DNA from: Anaerolineaceae bacterium
GTDB taxonomy: Bacteria > Chloroflexota > Anaerolineae > Anaerolineales > Anaerolineaceae
NCBI GenBank assembly: GCA_029975475.1
Contig: JARKPB010000009.1
Coordinates: forward strand, 1-64,000
Direction: 5' to 3'
Length of the DNA stretch: 64,000 bases
Of this stretch, positions 8,751 through 17,920 are shown piece by piece. The notes beneath the pieces were generated by a model, which was not told where the DNA came from, ran no database searches, and saw only the letters and a program-made list of their open reading frames with translations. Made by a program: the position numbers and the translations under genes. Position 1 is the stretch's first letter. Every line of letters starts with the position of its first letter.

Positions 8751-9257
8751 ATGAAAAGCGGCGAAACGATTTCCAATCTTTCTTTCACAGACCTGGACGG
8801 GAAGACCTTCCGGCTGGAAGACCTGCGCGGCCGATGGGTGATTCTAAATTTCTGGTCCGCTGAATGTCCGTGGGCCGAGCGGGTTGAAGCGGATTTGAAA
8901 AACCTGGCCAAGGCGTACGGATGCGCCTTGCTGACCGTGGCTGCCAATGCCAATGAAAGCGATGAACAGATTAAAGAAGCCGCATTTCAACGCGGACTTT
9001 TTCCGGTGCTGCTGGATCGCGGCCAGCAGGCCGCAGATATTTTGGGCGCTGAGACCACTCCCCAAATCTTCCTGATTGACGAGGAAGGTGTGCTCCGTTA
9101 TCAAGGCGCGGTGGATGACGTAAGCTTCCGCCAGCGAACCCCGACGCGGTCTTACCTGAAAGACGCTCTGGAAGCGCTTAAAGCCGGGCTAGACCCCGAT
9201 CCGGCTGATACGCCGGCTTACGGCTGCACCATTGTGCGCTTCCATGAAGGCGGTTGA
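8751..9257 (+). CDS. Redoxin / thioredoxin-like protein
   Basis: This 168-residue protein has the thioredoxin fold of the AhpC/TSA-redoxin group. The N-terminus (ISNLSFTDLDGKTFRLEDLRG) precedes the strand VILNFWSAECPWAER, where only one cysteine of a CxxC pair is present. The cis-Pro segment ETTPQIFLIDEEG follows at about residues 101-113. A second cysteine occurs near the C-terminus (YGCTIVR). It may act as a peroxidase or thiol reductase, probably cytosolic since no signal peptide is seen. The ATG at 8751 was chosen because upstream in-frame residues are not redoxin-like; an upstream in-frame start at 8673 would overlap the divergent gene. Confidence 0.78.
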   Translation: MKSGETISNLSFTDLDGKTFRLEDLRGRWVILNFWSAECPWAERVEADLKNLAKAYGCALLTVAANANESDEQIKEAAFQRGLFPVLLDRGQQAADILGAETTPQIFLIDEEGVLRYQGAVDDVSFRQRTPTRSYLKDALEALKAGLDPDPADTPAYGCTIVRFHEGG

Positions 9258-9527
9258 TCGCGAAGGCTCTCACGGATTGAGGGGCGGTAATCACGGCCAA
9301 GCGCCAGAGAAAGGTGCACGGCTTCTTCCGCCAGGCTGGCTAACCGCGCGCAAAGTGCGCGCATCTCCGCGCGAAATTCATCCGCCCCAGGGGAGGATAT
9401 TTTTCAACAGGCTGCTGCTGTCAAAAACATCCACCCCGAAATGCTTCAGGCGGGTTTCAAGCGCGATGACTTCTTCGGTTTGCATGTGGATGGGCATGCG
9501 GTCACCTGGCTCAATGGACCGCTGCAA
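9218..9527 (-). pseudogene. Possible frameshifted small gene between redoxin and plsC
   Basis: Downstream of plsC the minus strand reads as protein-like in two frames. From the TTG at 9527 (or ATG at 9497) it encodes a segment containing EEVIALETRLKHFGVDVF and stops at 9378. Near 9385 a one-base shift opens a second frame, ADEFRAEMRALCARLASL and onward, which ends at 9218 inside the redoxin gene. The codon choice resembles neighbouring genes. I do not recognise a family. It could be a broken gene, a sequencing error, or chance. Confidence 0.3.
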
Positions 9528-9548
9528 TGCTGATGAACAGCGCGGTGC

Positions 9549-10247
9549 TTAAAGTTTTCGGCTGCTGATTACCCGTACGTCCCCGCCCTGCTCAGCGAGG
9601 ATCTCCTGTAAACGCGGGTGGTCGGCATACACACCGCGGTACGCTGGCGGCAGGCAGGCCGCGATCCGGCACATCACCTCATCGGTGGCGCGCTGCAAAT
9701 CTTCTTCCCGGGTGTCTTTCCCGATTGGAGGGATTTCAAAAGGCGGACCAAAGGTAGCGGTCATTTTCGGGCGGCCGAGGCGCAGCAGGATAGCCGAGGC
9801 ATTTTCGGTGCCGGTCAGTCCGACCGGGACGATCGGCGCTCCCGTACGCAGCGCCAGCAGGACTGTGCCGGGCTTTCCGGGCAGCAGCCCGCCGGTATTA
9901 CTGCGGGTTCCTTCTGGAGAGATGCCCATGGCGCGGCCTTTTTTTAATTCAGCGGCCGCCGACCGAAAAGCGCCAAAATCCGCCGTGTCCCGGTCGAGCC
10001 AGATGGCCTCGGCTGTGTCTGAAAACCAGCGGATAAGCGGATATGATTTGTATTTGGTGGTTACCAGGGCGGTTACATCATTGCGCGTTGGGGTAACAAA
10101 CAGGAGGGGGATATCCATGCGGCTGAGGTGATTGGTGGCAATAATCACCGGGCCGCTGGAGGGCAAATACTCCAGGTTGCGGTACTCGGTATCCGTCAGC
10201 ACGCGCATCAGGAAACGAATGATTGAATGCAGGGTGGGGCGTTTCAT
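9549..10247 (-). CDS. plsC: 1-acyl-sn-glycerol-3-phosphate acyltransferase
   Basis: This 232-residue enzyme would add the second acyl chain in phosphatidic acid synthesis. It shows the acyltransferase block I NHLSRMD (39-45; His and Asp catalytic), block III EGTRS (112-116) and the block IV-like PIVPVGL segment. Length fits soluble or peripheral PlsC proteins. An AGAAGG site precedes the ATG. Head-group specificity cannot be told, so it could also be a paralogue acting on other lyso-lipids. Confidence 0.88.
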   Translation of the reverse strand: MKRPTLHSIIRFLMRVLTDTEYRNLEYLPSSGPVIIATNHLSRMDIPLLFVTPTRNDVTALVTTKYKSYPLIRWFSDTAEAIWLDRDTADFGAFRSAAAELKKGRAMGISPEGTRSNTGGLLPGKPGTVLLALRTGAPIVPVGLTGTENASAILLRLGRPKMTATFGPPFEIPPIGKDTREEDLQRATDEVMCRIAACLPPAYRGVYADHPRLQEILAEQGGDVRVISSRKL

Positions 10248-10458
10248 TCCGTATGCCTTCTTGTTATTTTTTGCATGGTCTTTGACCTGCGCTGATAATC
10301 TTTCGCAGGTTAAAAAAACAAGACAGCCACCACGGAAAAAAAGGGAAGAAAATGATGATCAAATAAGTCCAGGCGCCGGGCGGCTTTGCTGGGTATATTT
10401 TACTGCAAGGTGCTCAATAAGAGAAACTGGTTTTTGAGACGCTGGCAGGAACACACCG

Positions 10459-11655
10459 TCACGAACCAGGCTCAACGCGCTGAACAGCCAGCCGCCGATT
10501 GAGGATCAGCAAGACAGCGAACATCAACGCCATGAGCGCAAGGAGGGAAATCACCTGAGCCGCGGCCAGGTTTAATCCCCAGATCGGTTCGCCGGAAAAA
10601 CCGGGCAGTTTACCGAGACCGGCGGTGTTCCAGGCGGCGTGCAGTCCCACCGCAGAGAGAAACGATAAAGCCAGCGCCAGGTAACGCTGACGGCTCCAGG
10701 CGGAAGCCAGACCCCAGCCGACCAGGCCGGTGGTCACGATATGCAGCAGACCTGTGCCGACGCGCTGAACCGCCAGCACCTGCCAGGCTTCTGCGGGGCT
10801 GCTGGTAAGCGCGGTGAGGGTTTCCAGCAGGGCAAACCCAGCCCCGCAGGTCAACCCGGCCACAAAACCTTCTGCCGGGCGCAGCCGCCAGCGCGCCAGT
10901 CCCCAGAGAGCGAGGGGTTTGATCAATTCTTCAACCAGCGGCACAATCCCCGCCATGCTGATCAGCAGCCCTCCGCGCAGCCAGGGCTGGTTTTGGAACG
11001 GCAGCAGGGCGCGTTCCAGCACCTGAGGGTCCGGCCCGTAGAGCTGCAGCTGCTGAACCAGATCGCGCAGCTGGCGCGCCAGGTCCGGGCGGCCGAGCAG
11101 ATAGATCGATACCATCGCCAGTAAAAAGCCAAAGATCAGGATTTCCACCAGCAGGGTCAGCGGCACGCTTACCGCCACGGTCACCCCCAGCAGACTCCAT
11201 GTGCGCTGCTGGCTGCCGGCATGAATGCCGCGGCGCCCCACCTCCACCAGCCACCAGAGCGGCAGGACAACCACCAGGACCTGCAGCGGCGGCAGCGCCA
11301 GCCAGGCGAAAGGCTGACCCGCCACCCAGGAACCGGCGGCAAGCGCCAAAACCCAGATGATTAAACCAAACGAAGCCAGCTTGAGGCCGCTGGCAGGCCA
11401 GGCGGGGATGGGACGCTGATTCAAGCGGCGGGACGCAAAAACCAGCACCGGAAGCTGGATCGCCAGCGTGACCAGCGCCGTCCAACCAAGACCGGTTAAC
11501 TCTTGAGGATACGCGGAATATTCAGCGGGGTTGAGGATGGACGCGATGCCCAGCCCGAAGAAAAGCAACCCGCCAGCCAGGCTAAGCTGAACCCCCAGAC
11601 CGGCTGCGATTAGCAGAATAATGGACGGCGTTCGCAGCCGGTCTGGCTGATCCAT
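10459..11655 (-). CDS. PrsW family intramembrane metalloprotease
   Basis: This 398-residue polytopic protein has about nine hydrophobic segments. It carries the PrsW signature: VEELIKPLAL (E242, E243, K246), the GAGFALLETL helix (E278), a GLLH helix and a final GLHAAWN helix, which together supply the conserved glutamates and histidines. In Bacillus PrsW cleaves an anti-sigma factor; the substrate here is unknown. It follows the DsbA-cyclophilin gene region with a 5-bp gap to that gene's stop, so the two are probably co-transcribed with PrsW first. Confidence 0.85.
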   Translation of the reverse strand: MDQPDRLRTPSIILLIAAGLGVQLSLAGGLLFFGLGIASILNPAEYSAYPQELTGLGWTALVTLAIQLPVLVFASRRLNQRPIPAWPASGLKLASFGLIIWVLALAAGSWVAGQPFAWLALPPLQVLVVVLPLWWLVEVGRRGIHAGSQQRTWSLLGVTVAVSVPLTLLVEILIFGFLLAMVSIYLLGRPDLARQLRDLVQQLQLYGPDPQVLERALLPFQNQPWLRGGLLISMAGIVPLVEELIKPLALWGLARWRLRPAEGFVAGLTCGAGFALLETLTALTSSPAEAWQVLAVQRVGTGLLHIVTTGLVGWGLASAWSRQRYLALALSFLSAVGLHAAWNTAGLGKLPGFSGEPIWGLNLAAAQVISLLALMALMFAVLLILNRRLAVQRVEPGS

Positions 11656-11660
11656 CGATT

Positions 11661-12959
11661 TTATTTCTCCTCGATGGTTACTTTCAAAATGCGGTCGCCG
11701 GGCAGCAGCACAGCATCACTGGCCGGGTTGCGGGGGCGCAGATTATTGACCACGTCCATGCCCTTGATCACCTGGCCAAACACGGTGTACTTACCATCCA
11801 GGTCGGGCAGCGGCGCGTAAGCGATAAAGAACTGGCTGCCGTTGGTATCCGGCCCGCTGTTTGCCATGCCAACACGCCCGGCCTGATCAAAGCGCAGTTC
11901 CGGGGTGACTTCGTTGGAAAATTCGTAGCCGGGGCCTAAAACGCCTGTGCCGCTTGGGTCGCCCGTCTGAGCCACGAAGCCCGGCAGGACGCGGTGGAAA
12001 GGAACTCCATCAAACCAACCGTTTTTAGCCAGGAAGATAAAGCTGTTGACCGCCATCGGCGCCTGCCTGGCGAATAATTCCATGACAATATCGCCGCGCT
12101 CGGTGGTGATGGTGGCTGTATAGCTTTTCTCCGGATTTACCGTCATCGGCGGACATTCGTAGGCTTTGGGGTTTTTGCTCCATTTATACAGCTCCAGAAC
12201 CGCCTGTAAATCAGCGTACATGCGGATCTGATCTTGTGGGAGAAAATACAGCTTGCCGTCGAGCAGGATAAAGAGAGAGGGAGTGCTGTTTAACCCGGCT
12301 GCGACCGCCGCGTCGGTGGCGGCCGGAACCCGGCTCTTGATTTCCGGGCTGGACAGATCAGCGATAAATTGCTGCCGGTCTAAACCCAGCGAGGGCGCCT
12401 GTTCAACGATCCAGGTTTCAAAATCGGCCGGAGTTTTTCCAATCCAGGATTGCCAGGTGGCCGGGTCAAAAAGGAAATCGTGCATTTCCCAGAATTTGCC
12501 CTGTTTGCCGGCGGCTTCACCCGCGCGGGTGGCGATATCGGATTTATCATGGCCGAGGGGGAAATGGCGGTATACCAGACGCGCATCCGCGGGATAATCG
12601 TTCAGGAACTGGCGAATACCGGGGTCAACCGAGGCGCAGGCCGGGCAGGTGAAATCGCTGTATTCGACGATGGTCAGAGTGGCGGTTTCGGGTCCTCGGA
12701 TCCAGTCCTTGTCGGTGATGGGCGCAAAAGGCACCGGGCCGCTGACCGGAGCGGGGAAGGTGAAGGGGCTGGCGTCCACCTTGCAGACCGCCGGGCCGGA
12801 AGCCTGAAAATCAACCGTAGGTTGAACGCCCGGGGTGGCGGTTGCCCCGCTGGAACCCTGAGAGGTGCTGCCGGATGGGGTAGCGGTGGGGGAAGCCTGG
12901 CCGCAGGCGGAAAGCAGCAGGGCCAGCACAAAGGTCAAAGAGAAAAGGGTTTTTCGCAT
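11661..12959 (-). CDS. Exported lipoprotein: DsbA-like thioredoxin domain fused to a cyclophilin-type peptidyl-prolyl isomerase
   Basis: This 432-residue protein starts with a lipoprotein signal peptide (lipobox LLSAC, Cys19) and a Ser/Thr/Pro-rich linker. Residues about 85-255 are a DsbA/thioredoxin-4 domain with the redox motif CPAC at 105-108 and the DsbA-type EAAGKQGKFWEMHD helix. Residues about 285-430 are a cyclophilin domain with F-H-R-V-L-P-G-F, GSQFFI and GKYTVFG motifs. The protein would sit on the outer face of the membrane and combine disulfide chemistry with proline isomerisation in folding exported proteins. A cis-proline motif (NSTPSLF) supports the thioredoxin fold. This domain pairing is discussed as a finding. 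Confidence 0.88.
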   Translation of the reverse strand: MRKTLFSLTFVLALLLSACGQASPTATPSGSTSQGSSGATATPGVQPTVDFQASGPAVCKVDASPFTFPAPVSGPVPFAPITDKDWIRGPETATLTIVEYSDFTCPACASVDPGIRQFLNDYPADARLVYRHFPLGHDKSDIATRAGEAAGKQGKFWEMHDFLFDPATWQSWIGKTPADFETWIVEQAPSLGLDRQQFIADLSSPEIKSRVPAATDAAVAAGLNSTPSLFILLDGKLYFLPQDQIRMYADLQAVLELYKWSKNPKAYECPPMTVNPEKSYTATITTERGDIVMELFARQAPMAVNSFIFLAKNGWFDGVPFHRVLPGFVAQTGDPSGTGVLGPGYEFSNEVTPELRFDQAGRVGMANSGPDTNGSQFFIAYAPLPDLDGKYTVFGQVIKGMDVVNNLRPRNPASDAVLLPGDRILKVTIEEK

Positions 12960-12992
12960 TGGTTCTCCATTTACACCAGATAAAAAAACTGC

Positions 12993-13610
12993 TCAGCGCG
13001 CAGATAAGCTCTCCAGCGCAGCGCGCAGTAAGGTGGATTGTACCACTTCAAAAGGCTGGCCGGCATCAATAATCCGCCAGCGGCGGGGGTCAGCCGACGC
13101 CATCTCAAGGTAACCAGCGCGGACGCGCTCGTGAAAGGCGCGCTCGTAATCATCCATGCGGTTCCACTCGCCCTCGCTTTGTTTGCGCATCAGGCCGGTG
13201 CTGACCTCCACATCCAGGAGCAGCGTCAAATCCGGCTTCAAGCCGCCGGTGGCAAAATCCAGCAGGGTGCGCAGGAAGGCGAGGTCAAGGCCGTGGCCGT
13301 AGCCCTGGTACGCGAGGGTGGAGTCAGCATACCGGTCGCAAAGCACAACTTCGCCGCGCGCCAGGCGCGGGCGAATATATTCGTCGACCAGCTGCGCCCG
13401 CGCGGCGCAAAAGAGCAGCAGCTCGGTGCGCGGGTTCATGTTCTTGTTCCGCATATCCATCAGCACCTGGCGGATCTGGGCGCTAATTTCTGTGCCGCCC
13501 GGCTCGCGGGTGGCGTGCACGGTGTAACCGCGCGCGCGCAGCGCCTCAGCCAGCAAAGGCATCTGAGTGGTTTTTCCGCTGCCTTCCGGGCCTTCAAGGG
13601 TGATGAACAT
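12993..13610 (-). CDS. tmk: Thymidylate kinase
   Basis: This 205-residue kinase phosphorylates dTMP to dTDP, essential for dTTP synthesis. It has the P-loop GPEGSGKTT (7-15), the DRYADSTLAYQG motif (DR-Y/S region, about 97-108) and a LID region with basic residues. Length is typical. It lies 25 bp downstream of the R3H-AAA ATPase gene on the same strand, so co-transcription is likely. Together with dnaN, ssb and two deoxynucleoside kinases it adds to a DNA-precursor and replication theme in this part of the window. Confidence 0.95.
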   Translation of the reverse strand: MFITLEGPEGSGKTTQMPLLAEALRARGYTVHATREPGGTEISAQIRQVLMDMRNKNMNPRTELLLFCAARAQLVDEYIRPRLARGEVVLCDRYADSTLAYQGYGHGLDLAFLRTLLDFATGGLKPDLTLLLDVEVSTGLMRKQSEGEWNRMDDYERAFHERVRAGYLEMASADPRRWRIIDAGQPFEVVQSTLLRAALESLSAR

Positions 13611-13635
13611 AGCGAGGTTCCTTTACGCGACAGCG

Positions 13636-15303
13636 TCAGTCGCGGAAGATGCGCACGTGCCGGTTGGGTTCTTTGCCGTAAGAGTGAGAAACCAGCTGAG
13701 ACTGACGCGCCAGCTCGTGCTGCATGCGGCGGATGGCAGCCGACGCGGGAGGCATATCCGCGAAGCGCTGTCCGTTCAAAACCGCGTCAATTGCGGTCTG
13801 GGTAATGCTTGCCACAGCTTCCCATTCCGCCTGACTGGCCGGATCCTGGGTAAGGTTGAACAGATCAGCCAGAGTCTGCTCAATCTGGTTCACCGTGTTG
13901 GCGCGCAGGACATAAATCGGCAGCCCGCGTTCATCGGCTTCAATCACCATTTGCTGACGGCTGCGGTAATAGGGCCGCAGGGTCATCATCAGGTCAGATT
14001 CGCTGATATCTTTCACCACCAGGGCGGGCACACCCAGCCGCCTGGCTGCCTGCATCAGTCGGTTGCGCGCCACGCCGTACGGATAAACGCGCAGCGTCTT
14101 CAGCGGCGCGCCAGCCGGGGCGGAAAAATTTTCTTCGCGTTCTTCCACCGTGCGCGCGTTTTCGCGGCGGTGCAGCGGTGCAGGGCTGCCGTTCTGGGGG
14201 GAATAGGGCGCGCGCGTTTGCGGCGAAGATTCACCGTTGCCGAAGATGCGGCGGGTGCCCGCCTGACCCAAACCAGGCGCGCGCGGCGCCGGCGCGCTGG
14301 GCGCGGGCTTTTGAATTTTTATCTCACCATTCTCATCGCGGTAGCGCACTTCGGGCGGTTGAGGATAACCGCGCACGAGCATATCCACCGCCTCGCTGAC
14401 ATCCGGGTGAACCGAGAGCCGGTCGCGTTCTTGAATTTCGATCAATACGTCAAATGTGGGCGGCGAACGGCGTTCCAGCACGGTTTTTTGCGTCCCGCGC
14501 CGGCGGGCCTCTTCATCGGAAAGGGTAACCGATTCAATCCCTCCCACCAGGTCTGAGAGGGTGGGGTTAAGCAGCAAATTTTCCAGCGTGCGGCCATGCG
14601 CGGTCGCGACCAGTTGAACGCCGCGTTCCGCGATGGTGCGGGCCGCCAGGGCTTCCAGTTCGCGGCCGATTTCATCAATCACGATCACCTCTGGATTGTG
14701 ATTTTCAACCGCCTCGATCATCACCTCGTGCTGCTGGGACGGCGCGGCGACCTGCATGCGCCTGGCCCGGCCAACCGCAGGGTGCGGCACATCCCCGTCC
14801 CCACCGATTTCATTCGAAGTGTCGACAATAATGACGCGTTTGCTCTCCGCCAGGATGCGGGCAGCCTCGCGCAGCATGGTGGTCTTGCCAATTCCGGGCT
14901 TACCAAGCAATAGAATGCTCTTGCCGGATTCCACCAAATCTTGAATGATGTCAATTGTGCCGTAGACCGCGCGGCCAACGCGGCAGGTTAACCCGACGAT
15001 ATGACCGCGGCGGTTGCGGATCCCGGAGATGCGGTGGAGGGTCCGTTCCAACCCGGCGCGGTTATCAGCGTCAAAGTCGCCAATGCGCTCGACGACGTAA
15101 TCCAGATCTTCTCTGCTTATCTCTTCATTTAAGAGATTTTTATCACCGGAAACAAAGCGCGCCATAGGGGGGCGCCCCAGGTCCATGACCACTTCCAGTA
15201 AGTTATCGCTGTCATTGGCGCGAACAACCGCCTGGGCGATTCGCGGCGGCAATACTGCCAGCAGCGCCTGCAGATCGTCCGTGATTCTTTTCTGAGTCAT
15301 CAA
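13636..15303 (-). CDS. R3H-domain AAA ATPase (Ycf45/SpoIIIAA-like)
   Basis: This 555-residue protein has an N-terminal helical segment, then a RecA/AAA-like ATPase related to SpoIIIAA and plastid Ycf45: Walker A GKPGIGKT (134-141) and Walker B VIVIDE (206-211). A basic, Pro-rich linker (about 330-390) and a further alpha/beta segment follow. A C-terminal R3H nucleic-acid-binding domain lies at about 485-553, with the R..H.....L.S.S.G pattern in HELARQSQLVSHSYGKEPNRHV. It probably binds single-stranded nucleic acid and hydrolyses ATP; its physiological role is unknown. It is immediately upstream of tmk. Confidence 0.88.
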   Translation of the reverse strand: MMTQKRITDDLQALLAVLPPRIAQAVVRANDSDNLLEVVMDLGRPPMARFVSGDKNLLNEEISREDLDYVVERIGDFDADNRAGLERTLHRISGIRNRRGHIVGLTCRVGRAVYGTIDIIQDLVESGKSILLLGKPGIGKTTMLREAARILAESKRVIIVDTSNEIGGDGDVPHPAVGRARRMQVAAPSQQHEVMIEAVENHNPEVIVIDEIGRELEALAARTIAERGVQLVATAHGRTLENLLLNPTLSDLVGGIESVTLSDEEARRRGTQKTVLERRSPPTFDVLIEIQERDRLSVHPDVSEAVDMLVRGYPQPPEVRYRDENGEIKIQKPAPSAPAPRAPGLGQAGTRRIFGNGESSPQTRAPYSPQNGSPAPLHRRENARTVEEREENFSAPAGAPLKTLRVYPYGVARNRLMQAARRLGVPALVVKDISESDLMMTLRPYYRSRQQMVIEADERGLPIYVLRANTVNQIEQTLADLFNLTQDPASQAEWEAVASITQTAIDAVLNGQRFADMPPASAAIRRMQHELARQSQLVSHSYGKEPNRHVRIFRD

Positions 15304-15348
15304 TTCTTTCAGCCTCTCGGTTAATTGTACGCAGAATTTTATTCGCTG

Positions 15349-16281
15349 TCATATACCGGTAACAGGTTTGCCGTCTTCAGGAACGGCGCTGGACTGGATG
15401 ATCGAAGTAGTTGGTTCCGCCTGGCGCCTTTCGAGCACATTCAGGCGCGAGACCGCGTTGCGCTGGGACATGACCAGATGTTTGACCAGCAACGCCTGCC
15501 GCGGAGCAGCAGCCGCGCCCATCTGACTCAGCGCAACCTCCAGCCAGGACTGGTAAGACCGCACGGCCAGATAAAGCGGGCGTCCCATTCCTGGAAAAAC
15601 GTGAATCAGGTCCGCCAGCAAGGCGGAGACATCCTGAACTTCCGGGTGAATCAGCGGCACAATAAAAATACCGCGCAGGCCGCTGAGCGCTTCAACAAAA
15701 CCGAGAACCTCTCCGCCCTGGCGATAGACCAGGCCGGACGGATCGCGGCTGAGGAACGGCTCAGCGCCTTGAACCAGCGGCGGAACCAGAGACTGATACA
15801 GGCTGCGGATGCTGGGTTCATCAGAGGCTTGCGAAGGCTGCCAGAGGCTCTCCGCCGGCCGGGATACTTTCCCGGAATCGGGCAGTCGAAAAACCTGCTG
15901 CCAGGAATAGACCGAGAAGCCCGAGCGCCGCAATGATTCCAGCGCCGGGTGGGTATCTTCAATTTCTGCCAGCAGGTTAAAGGCGCCGTGCTCACCGGCG
16001 TGAATCGCCAGGTACTCCACCAGGCGGCTAAACAGCGGGGAATCACAGGCGCTTTCCGGGGTCACGAAGGAGAGATGCGCCGATCGTTCGCCGGTAAAAT
16101 AGACCATTTGTCCTACCAACGGGGCGGTCTGGCCGTCTTCCGAAGCGACCACCAGGTGGCTGCCGCGAACCGGCTGCAGCAGCGGCAGCCAGGAAGACAG
16201 CCCCACCGGAGTGCCGCGGGTCAGAGCCCGGGCGCTGTCCAGGCTGAGGACCTGATTGCGGTAGCGGGCCAGTTTAATCAC
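15349..16281 (-). CDS. GNAT-like acetyltransferase of unknown substrate
   Basis: The protein is 310 residues from the GTG at 16281. Two halves resemble tandem GNAT folds: residues about 40-125 (LVGQMVYFTGE, then HPALESLRRSGFSVYSWQQVF) and about 150-280. The reading frame stays open upstream and contains a protein-like stretch, VKPFTWLDVIKLARYRNQV, part of which precedes the GTG. This suggests that translation starts earlier, near 16311-16314, from a non-canonical ATC codon behind a GGAG. That start would overlap the pdxT stop by about 13 bases. The gene follows pdxT directly and is likely co-transcribed with it. Confidence 0.6.
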   Translation of the reverse strand: MIKLARYRNQVLSLDSARALTRGTPVGLSSWLPLLQPVRGSHLVVASEDGQTAPLVGQMVYFTGERSAHLSFVTPESACDSPLFSRLVEYLAIHAGEHGAFNLLAEIEDTHPALESLRRSGFSVYSWQQVFRLPDSGKVSRPAESLWQPSQASDEPSIRSLYQSLVPPLVQGAEPFLSRDPSGLVYRQGGEVLGFVEALSGLRGIFIVPLIHPEVQDVSALLADLIHVFPGMGRPLYLAVRSYQSWLEVALSQMGAAAAPRQALLVKHLVMSQRNAVSRLNVLERRQAEPTTSIIQSSAVPEDGKPVTGI

Positions 16282-16301
16282 ATCCAGCCAGGTAAAAGGT
16301 T

Positions 16302-16886
16302 TTACTTCGATGATGCCATCTCCATAAAATAGCGGTGAAAACGGTCATCCCCGGTAAGCTCCGGGTGGAAAGAAGTCGCCAGGAGTTTGCCCTGGCGGGC
16401 TGCCACAATCCGACCATCCGGCAGGGTCACCAGCGCCTGACAGTCTCCCCAGACCGTTTCGATCAGCGGGGCGCGGATAAAGACAGCATGAAACGGAATT
16501 TCCTTTCCGTCTTTGAGCGGCAGCCCCGGAACAGTCAGGTCGGTTTCAAAACTTTCCACCTGGCGGCCAAACGCGTTGCGGATCACGCGCATCTGCATCA
16601 ATCCCAGAAGCGGTTGATCGCGGCGGGCATCCTGAGAGAGGAAAATCGCTCCGGCGCAGGTGCCCCACACGGCGCGATCCGCCGCAAAGCGGCGCAGCGG
16701 TTCCATCAGGTGATACGCCACAGCCAGTTTTCCAATCGTGGTTGATTCTCCACCGGGGATTATCAAACCGTCCAGCCCATCCAGGTCGGCCGGCAGGCGC
16801 ACTTCAGCCGTATCCGCGCCGGCCTGACGCAGCATGAGCAGATGTTCGTGAAAATCACCCTGCAGGGCTAAAACGCCAATGCGCAT
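16302..16886 (-). CDS. pdxT: Pyridoxal 5'-phosphate synthase, glutaminase subunit
   Basis: This 194-residue class I glutaminase releases ammonia from glutamine and passes it to PdxS in vitamin B6 synthesis. It shows PGGEST (45-50), the nucleophile Cys77 in WGTCAGA, and the His174/Glu176 pair of FHPE, the complete catalytic triad. It starts 5 bp after pdxS ends, a classic pdxST operon in the order pdxS-pdxT on the minus strand. Confidence 0.96.
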   Translation of the reverse strand: MRIGVLALQGDFHEHLLMLRQAGADTAEVRLPADLDGLDGLIIPGGESTTIGKLAVAYHLMEPLRRFAADRAVWGTCAGAIFLSQDARRDQPLLGLMQMRVIRNAFGRQVESFETDLTVPGLPLKDGKEIPFHAVFIRAPLIETVWGDCQALVTLPDGRIVAARQGKLLATSFHPELTGDDRFHRYFMEMASSK

Positions 16887-16891
16887 ACCGG

Positions 16892-17779
16892 TTACCAGCC
16901 GCGTCCAGCGATCAGGTCTTGATCGGGAATGGAAGAGATCTGGCGTCCAACCATCGGCTCGCCCAGGTTACGGCTGACCTCCGCCAGGATCGACGCGTCC
17001 TTGTAATGGGTGGTGGCTTTGACAATGGCAGCCGCGCGGCGGGCCGGGTCGCCGGACTTGAAAATACCGGAGCCGACAAAGACGCCGTCCACCCCCAGCT
17101 GCATCATCAGCGCCGCATCCGCCGGCGTGGCGATACCGCCGGCCGCAAAATTGACCACCGGCAGGCGGCCGAGGCGGCGGGTTTCAAGCACAAGCTCGTA
17201 GGGGGCGCCAATTTCTTTGGAAAAAGCCATTACCTCTTCTTCGGGCAGGTTTTGCAACCGGCGGATATCTCCCAGCACCTGGCGGGCATGCCGGACGGCT
17301 TCGACCACGTCCCCGGTGCCAGCCTCGCCCTTGGTGCGGATCATCGCCGCGCCTTCGCCTACCCGGCGCAGGGCTTCTCCCAGATTGCGCGCGCCGCAAA
17401 CAAACGGCACCTTGAAGTCGTGCTTGGCGATGTGATGCTGTTCATCCGCCGGGGTCAGCACTTCCGATTCGTCAATGTAATCCACACCCAGGGCTTCGAG
17501 GATCTGCGCTTCCACAAAGTGGCCGATGCGCACTTTTGCCATTACCGGGATGCTGACCGCATCCATAATTTTGAGGATTAATTCGGGATCGCTCATACGC
17601 GCCACGCCCCCGCTGGCGCGAATATCCGCCGGGACGCGCTCCAGCGCCATCACCGCCACCGCGCCGGCTTCTTCCGCGATGCGGGCGTGCTCCGGGGTAA
17701 CCACATCCATGATCACGCCGCCTTTCAGCATTTGAGCCAGTCCCTTCTTGACCGCAAACGTACCCACCTGCTGTTCCAT
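16892..17779 (-). CDS. pdxS: Pyridoxal 5'-phosphate synthase, lyase subunit
   Basis: This 295-residue TIM-barrel protein builds PLP from ribose 5-phosphate, glyceraldehyde 3-phosphate and ammonia. Conserved residues visible include Asp25 (GGVIMDVV), Lys82 ([10 protein letters not shown]) and the phosphate-binding [16 protein letters not shown] and [10 protein letters not shown] segments. Length matches the family. An AGGAG site lies 7 bases before the ATG, and a TAGAAT -10-like box lies at 17813-17818 on the minus strand. It works as a 12+12 complex with PdxT, encoded just downstream. Confidence 0.97.
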   Translation of the reverse strand: MEQQVGTFAVKKGLAQMLKGGVIMDVVTPEHARIAEEAGAVAVMALERVPADIRASGGVARMSDPELILKIMDAVSIPVMAKVRIGHFVEAQILEALGVDYIDESEVLTPADEQHHIAKHDFKVPFVCGARNLGEALRRVGEGAAMIRTKGEAGTGDVVEAVRHARQVLGDIRRLQNLPEEEVMAFSKEIGAPYELVLETRRLGRLPVVNFAAGGIATPADAALMMQLGVDGVFVGSGIFKSGDPARRAAAIVKATTHYKDASILAEVSRNLGEPMVGRQISSIPDQDLIAGRGW

Positions 17780-17866
17780 AGTATCTCCTGAACAAGGTTT
17801 ACAAGCGCATAGATTCTACCACGCGAATCTTAGCATTGGATGAAAGGAAAAACGCCCGGCCAGGTT

Positions 17867-17897
17867 AAAAAAAAGCCCCTCGCAGACCGCGAGAGGC
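17867..17897 (-). terminator. Rho-independent terminator after rubrerythrin
   Basis: On the minus strand a 9-bp stem (GCCTCTCGC / GCGAGGGGC, one G-U pair, 5-nt loop) is followed by eight U residues, 24 bases past the rubrerythrin stop. Confidence 0.9.
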
Positions 17898-17920
17898 CAG
17901 AGCATGCGCCTGACGGCATT

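Noticed and set aside
9232-9552. Plus-strand open frame of 106 codons after the redoxin gene
   Set aside because: No motif; the minus strand of the same stretch reads more like coding sequence.
13038-13805. Plus-strand open frame of 255 codons
   Set aside because: Antisense to tmk and to the R3H domain of the next gene; no motif.
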